A DNA stretch of 64,000 bases, from positions 25,473 through 89,472 of the forward strand of contig CAIVGN010000225.1 of NCBI GenBank assembly GCA_903905455.1, written 5' to 3'. The translations under genes and the position numbers were made by a program. The notes below the pieces were generated by a model, which ran no database searches, had not been told where the DNA came from, and saw only the letters and a list, made by a program, of their open reading frames with translations. Positions 61,411 to 64,000 of the stretch are shown here, piece after piece. Source of the DNA: an uncultured Archangium sp. Lineage in GTDB: Bacteria; Myxococcota; Myxococcia; Myxococcales; Myxococcaceae. How positions within the stretch are numbered: the first letter of the stretch is position 1; each line of letters begins with the position of its first letter.

Positions 61411-61854
61411 TCACTGCTCGTCGAACTGCACCTGCTTGCCGGTCACACGCAGGTACTGGGTGCGCACGTGCAGTGACGGGTGCGCCAGCTCGAGGGCCTG
61501 CCGGGCCGAGGCGAGATCCGCCAGCTGTCGCGCTTCGATGGCCGCGGGGGACTCTCCGGGGTACCGCTCGCGGTAGTAGCCGCAGTTCGCGTGGGCGATC
61601 AGCACCACGTGGCGAATCGCGTGACCGACCACCAGGAACGACGCCGCCCGGCTCATCGATTCCCGCTCGGAGTAGCTGGTGGTGGACGCGAGCAAGGCGG
61701 GGCCGCCCGGCAGCGTGAGCGTGTCGAGGGCCTCGTGGCCGAGGTGGGCGAGCAGCTCCTCGACGGCGCGGGTGAAGCGCCCGTCCGAGCAGTAGACCGC
61801 CAGCGCCTCGGGGTGGGCCGCGCGGTGGTTCGTCTTCGAGAGGAAGCTGGTCAT
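61411..61854 (-). CDS. Minimal beta-carbonic-anhydrase-like protein
   Basis: 147 residues from the ATG at 61852-61854. The zinc-ligand and active-site set of beta-carbonic anhydrases is complete: C22, D24 and R26 (CSDGRF), H88 and C91 (AHANCGYY), with LPGGPALL between them. The protein is much shorter than typical enzymes (about 200 residues) and lacks their C-terminal extension and N-terminal arm. It may hydrate CO2 weakly or bind zinc for another purpose. No carbon-fixation genes nearby. Divergent from the small membrane protein at 61938. Confidence 0.75.
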   Translation of the reverse strand: MTSFLSKTNHRAAHPEALAVYCSDGRFTRAVEELLAHLGHEALDTLTLPGGPALLASTTSYSERESMSRAASFLVVGHAIRHVVLIAHANCGYYRERYPGESPAAIEARQLADLASARQALELAHPSLHVRTQYLRVTGKQVQFDEQ

Positions 61855-61937
61855 GGCCCCAGTCGAGCACAAGCGGGGCCCTGCGGCTGCGTGTCGTACA
61901 GGACGGTGACGCGCTCGCCCTGCACTAAGCTGGGCGC

Positions 61938-62213
61938 ATGTCGCCAGTCGGGAAGCTGCTCTCCAGGGGTGTGGGGCTCTTCGTCTCCGGGCTCGTGATG
62001 GTGGCCAGCGGCTTCATGGTGGGGTTGATGGGCGGCGGGGGCATGTACGCCGGCAGCAAGCACGAGGTGAACGTCGCCGGCACCATCTTCTGCGTCAGCG
62101 CGCTCGCCAGCCTCGCGTGCTTCATCGGCGTGGTGATGAGCATCATCGCGTTGGGTCGCGCGCAGGACGAGAAGCCCGTCAGCGCTTCTCGGACTTCAGC
62201 GCCTCCACGGTGA
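61938..62213 (+). CDS. Small membrane protein
   Basis: 91 residues. Two transmembrane helices (about 13-33, with LFVSGLVMVASGFMVGLMGG, and about 46-70) separated by a short loop, ending in a polar tail. No known family. Divergent from the carbonic-anhydrase-like gene, 83 bases away. Confidence 0.6.
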   Translation: MSPVGKLLSRGVGLFVSGLVMVASGFMVGLMGGGGMYAGSKHEVNVAGTIFCVSALASLACFIGVVMSIIALGRAQDEKPVSASRTSAPPR

Positions 62214-62328
62214 GGCGTGCCGTCAGCAGGGGATGCGCTCGCGCGGTTCCCCGGCGTCCATGCGGGTGCAGGGTTTTCACCAGCACCTCGCGCTGCAGGC
62301 GGTGGGCTCGGGTAGGCTCTGCGATTCC

Positions 62329-64000
62329 GTGAACTGCAGCCGCTGTGGCAAGCCGCTGACGTCGATGCCCGCTTCGGGTGCGGACGCCCACTGTGCCGCC
62401 TGCACCATCTACCTCAAGTACATGCCGTCGGTGCCGGACGCGGCCCCCACCCCGCAGGCCTCAGGCGTGCGGATCTTCGGGGCACCGGAGCCGCTGCCGA
62501 GCCCCGAGGAAAGCGCGGCGGAGGTCGCCAGGCTCCGCGGCCTGGACCCGTGGCAAGAGTTCGTGGGACTTCAGCAACTGCGCGCGTACACCGCGCCCCG
62601 GGAACGTGAGCTGCAACTCAGCTTCGGCAGTACCTGGGTCCCGGCCGGCGTCGACGTCGGCACTGCGGTGTTCCAGGGCGGCGTGCTGCGGGAGGCCCGC
62701 TGGGTCGACGAGACGGATCCATCGGACCCGCGCTGGACCAGCGTCGAGGTGCTCACCATCGGCGCTTCCTCCACGGCGGCTCCGCCTGGCCCGTCGCCGC
62801 TCACCGGGCCGCTGCCCGTGCTCCGCGACGTCCGCCACGCGCACCCCGCGCACGCCTGGGAGCTCATCACCCATCCGCCGCCCCGCCTCGCGGCGCTCCA
62901 CCTGCGGACCACGTCGACCGAGCTCCAGTCGCTCGTGACTTCGCTGCCCGGATTGTCTCGGTTGCGCGCGCTCGCCTTGAGTCTCGGCGACGAGGACGGC
63001 GCCGGCTCCCTCAGCCCACTGCTCACCGCGCGGTGGCCGCGGCTCGAGCGCCTGCGCCTGCCCACGCGGGAGGCGCCCCTCGCGGAGGCCCGTGCGCGGC
63101 GCCCCCCCCGCCTCACCCTCGAGTTGGTCGCCTGGGTGGCTGGGCCCGGCGCCGCGTGGATCGAGGTGACCTCCCACCTCACCCGCGTCGTCACCCGCGG
63201 TCTGGTGCCCGACGACGTGGTCGCCACGCTCACGCAGCGAGTGGCACGAGCCCAGGGCCAGGCGCCCGTCGTCGATCGCGACGCCCGCGCCGCGCCCGGG
63301 CTGCACGGCGTGGCCATCGAGGTCAGGGCTGGTGACGTGATGGCTCGCACCGGCACCCCTCAGCCTCCGCGTACCTCCCCGAGCCCGGTGACCGGTCGCG
63401 AGCGCGCGCACTTCGACGCGGTGGTGGCCGTTCCCGATGACGATGCCCGCAGGCTCGTGTTGGCCGACGCGCTGGCCGAGCGAGGCGAACCCCGCGCAGA
63501 GCTGATCTCCCTGCAGATCGCCGAGCAGTTCGCTCGGCTGGACCCAGCGCGCGCCGCGCGGGTGCACGAGCTCCTCGGCGCCCACGGCGAGCGCTGGGTG
63601 CCCGTCGGTGTCGACCCTCGCCGCTCGAGGTTTCGCCGTGGCTTTCTCGACGACGCGACCTGGTTCGCCGCGACCAACCCGCACCACCCCGACTGGCGGC
63701 TGGTGAAGACGCTGCGCTGCGACCCGCAGCTCGCAAACGTCCCGGCGTCCTTCGTCGGCTTCCGCCTCGATTGGCTGGAGACCTTGCTCGGTGCACCTCC
63801 AGCCGTGCTGCTCGAGGCCACCCGGACGCCGCTCCCGCGCCTCACGACCCTCGAGGGCAGCCTCCCCCACGAACTCGCTCGCGGGTTTGGCTCGCTCGGC
63901 GGCCTCCACACGCTCGGCCTGCATTTGTTCCGCCCTCCCTTCGGAGCGCCCCCCGCCGCCGACCTCGCCGTCGGCGACCTCACCGCGCTGCTCGACGAGG
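62329..64000 (+). CDS. Zinc-ribbon protein with TIGR02996-type domain, partial
   Basis: A GTG at 62329 opens a frame of at least 557 codons that runs past the window end without a stop. It begins with a zinc ribbon, C3-x2-C6 and C22-x2-C25, followed by a Pro/Ala linker. From about residue 360 to 405 comes FDAVVAVPDDDARRLVLADA with LAERGEPRAELISLQIAEQF, matching the TIGR02996 domain that is expanded in myxobacteria and planctomycetes. Leu-rich repeat-like segments (LPGLSRLRALALSL near 210 and LGGLHTLGLHL near 530) flank it. Function is unknown; binding through the leucine-rich part is likely. Confidence 0.75.
   Translation, partial: MNCSRCGKPLTSMPASGADAHCAACTIYLKYMPSVPDAAPTPQASGVRIFGAPEPLPSPEESAAEVARLRGLDPWQEFVGLQQLRAYTAPRERELQLSFGSTWVPAGVDVGTAVFQGGVLREARWVDETDPSDPRWTSVEVLTIGASSTAAPPGPSPLTGPLPVLRDVRHAHPAHAWELITHPPPRLAALHLRTTSTELQSLVTSLPGLSRLRALALSLGDEDGAGSLSPLLTARWPRLERLRLPTREAPLAEARARRPPRLTLELVAWVAGPGAAWIEVTSHLTRVVTRGLVPDDVVATLTQRVARAQGQAPVVDRDARAAPGLHGVAIEVRAGDVMARTGTPQPPRTSPSPVTGRERAHFDAVVAVPDDDARRLVLADALAERGEPRAELISLQIAEQFARLDPARAARVHELLGAHGERWVPVGVDPRRSRFRRGFLDDATWFAATNPHHPDWRLVKTLRCDPQLANVPASFVGFRLDWLETLLGAPPAVLLEATRTPLPRLTTLEGSLPHELARGFGSLGGLHTLGLHLFRPPFGAPPAADLAVGDLTALLDE

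Overview
The window reads as a chromosomal segment of a myxobacterium (phylum Myxococcota; genus not resolvable from this piece). The DNA is very GC-rich, so nearly every real gene throws long false reading frames on the other strand. The gene content is typical of the group: a DUF2378/TIGR02265-type protein, a TIGR02996-type protein with a zinc ribbon, a Ser/Thr kinase with PEGA repeats, and many secreted lipoproteins with Asp-Ala-Gly or Thr-Gly-Gly-Gly linkers behind a lipobox. I see no rRNA, tRNA, CRISPR array, prophage or intact insertion sequence.

Layout. 0-3.1 kb: the start of a probable DNA glycosylase, a single-domain response regulator with a coiled-coil tail, a phosphofructokinase with mixed ATP/PPi-type residues, and a convergent membrane protein. 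3.2-8.5 kb: an NmrA-like oxidoreductase, a coupled pair of cell-surface genes (FlgO/TolB-like protein and sialidase-like lipoprotein), a lone Flp-type pilin and an M28 metallopeptidase. 8.6-12.7 kb: malic enzyme fused to a phosphotransacetylase-like domain, then a lipoprotein coupled to a METTL25-like methyltransferase. 13.1-20.4 kb: a tightly coupled DUF58 / transglutaminase / MoxR ATPase / TPR operon followed by an Rpn-family nuclease. 20.4-26.0 kb: small cysteine-rich lipoproteins (one frameshifted), a DUF2378-like protein, a secreted trypsin with a PPC domain, a 244-bp inverted-repeat element, and a MORN-like repeat protein.

26-39.6 kb: a 2,140-residue surface lipoprotein, a START-like protein, an adenylate cyclase, a lipase-like hydrolase divergent from a CxxCH protein, and a PEGA kinase divergent from a small TPR/membrane protein. 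39.6-45.2 kb: four co-directional genes encoding, in transcription order, a secreted endonuclease/exonuclease/phosphatase lipoprotein, a SIR2-like protein, a von Willebrand A protein and a MopE-like cysteine-rich surface protein. This is the best candidate in the window for an undescribed functional unit. 45.3-64 kb: a decayed gene, a GT-C-type glycosyltransferase, a LURP-one/scramblase-like protein, more lipoproteins, a degenerate nucleotidyltransferase pair, a kelch/EGF lipoprotein, an MnmC-like methyltransferase, a DUF4056-like lipoprotein, an HGSNAT-like acyltransferase coupled to a Cys-rich barrel-like protein, a PilZ protein, a second START-like protein, a minimal beta-carbonic-anhydrase-like protein, and the start of the zinc-ribbon/TIGR02996 gene, which runs off the end.

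The segment is mostly envelope and secretion functions, with a few metabolic and signalling genes. Several genes are visibly decaying: a frameshifted lipoprotein, a multiply frameshifted gene, a truncated scramblase-like fragment and a deleted nucleotidyltransferase. Either the genome is shedding accessory genes here or the assembly has a few homopolymer errors. All product calls come from reading motifs by eye; no database search was run.
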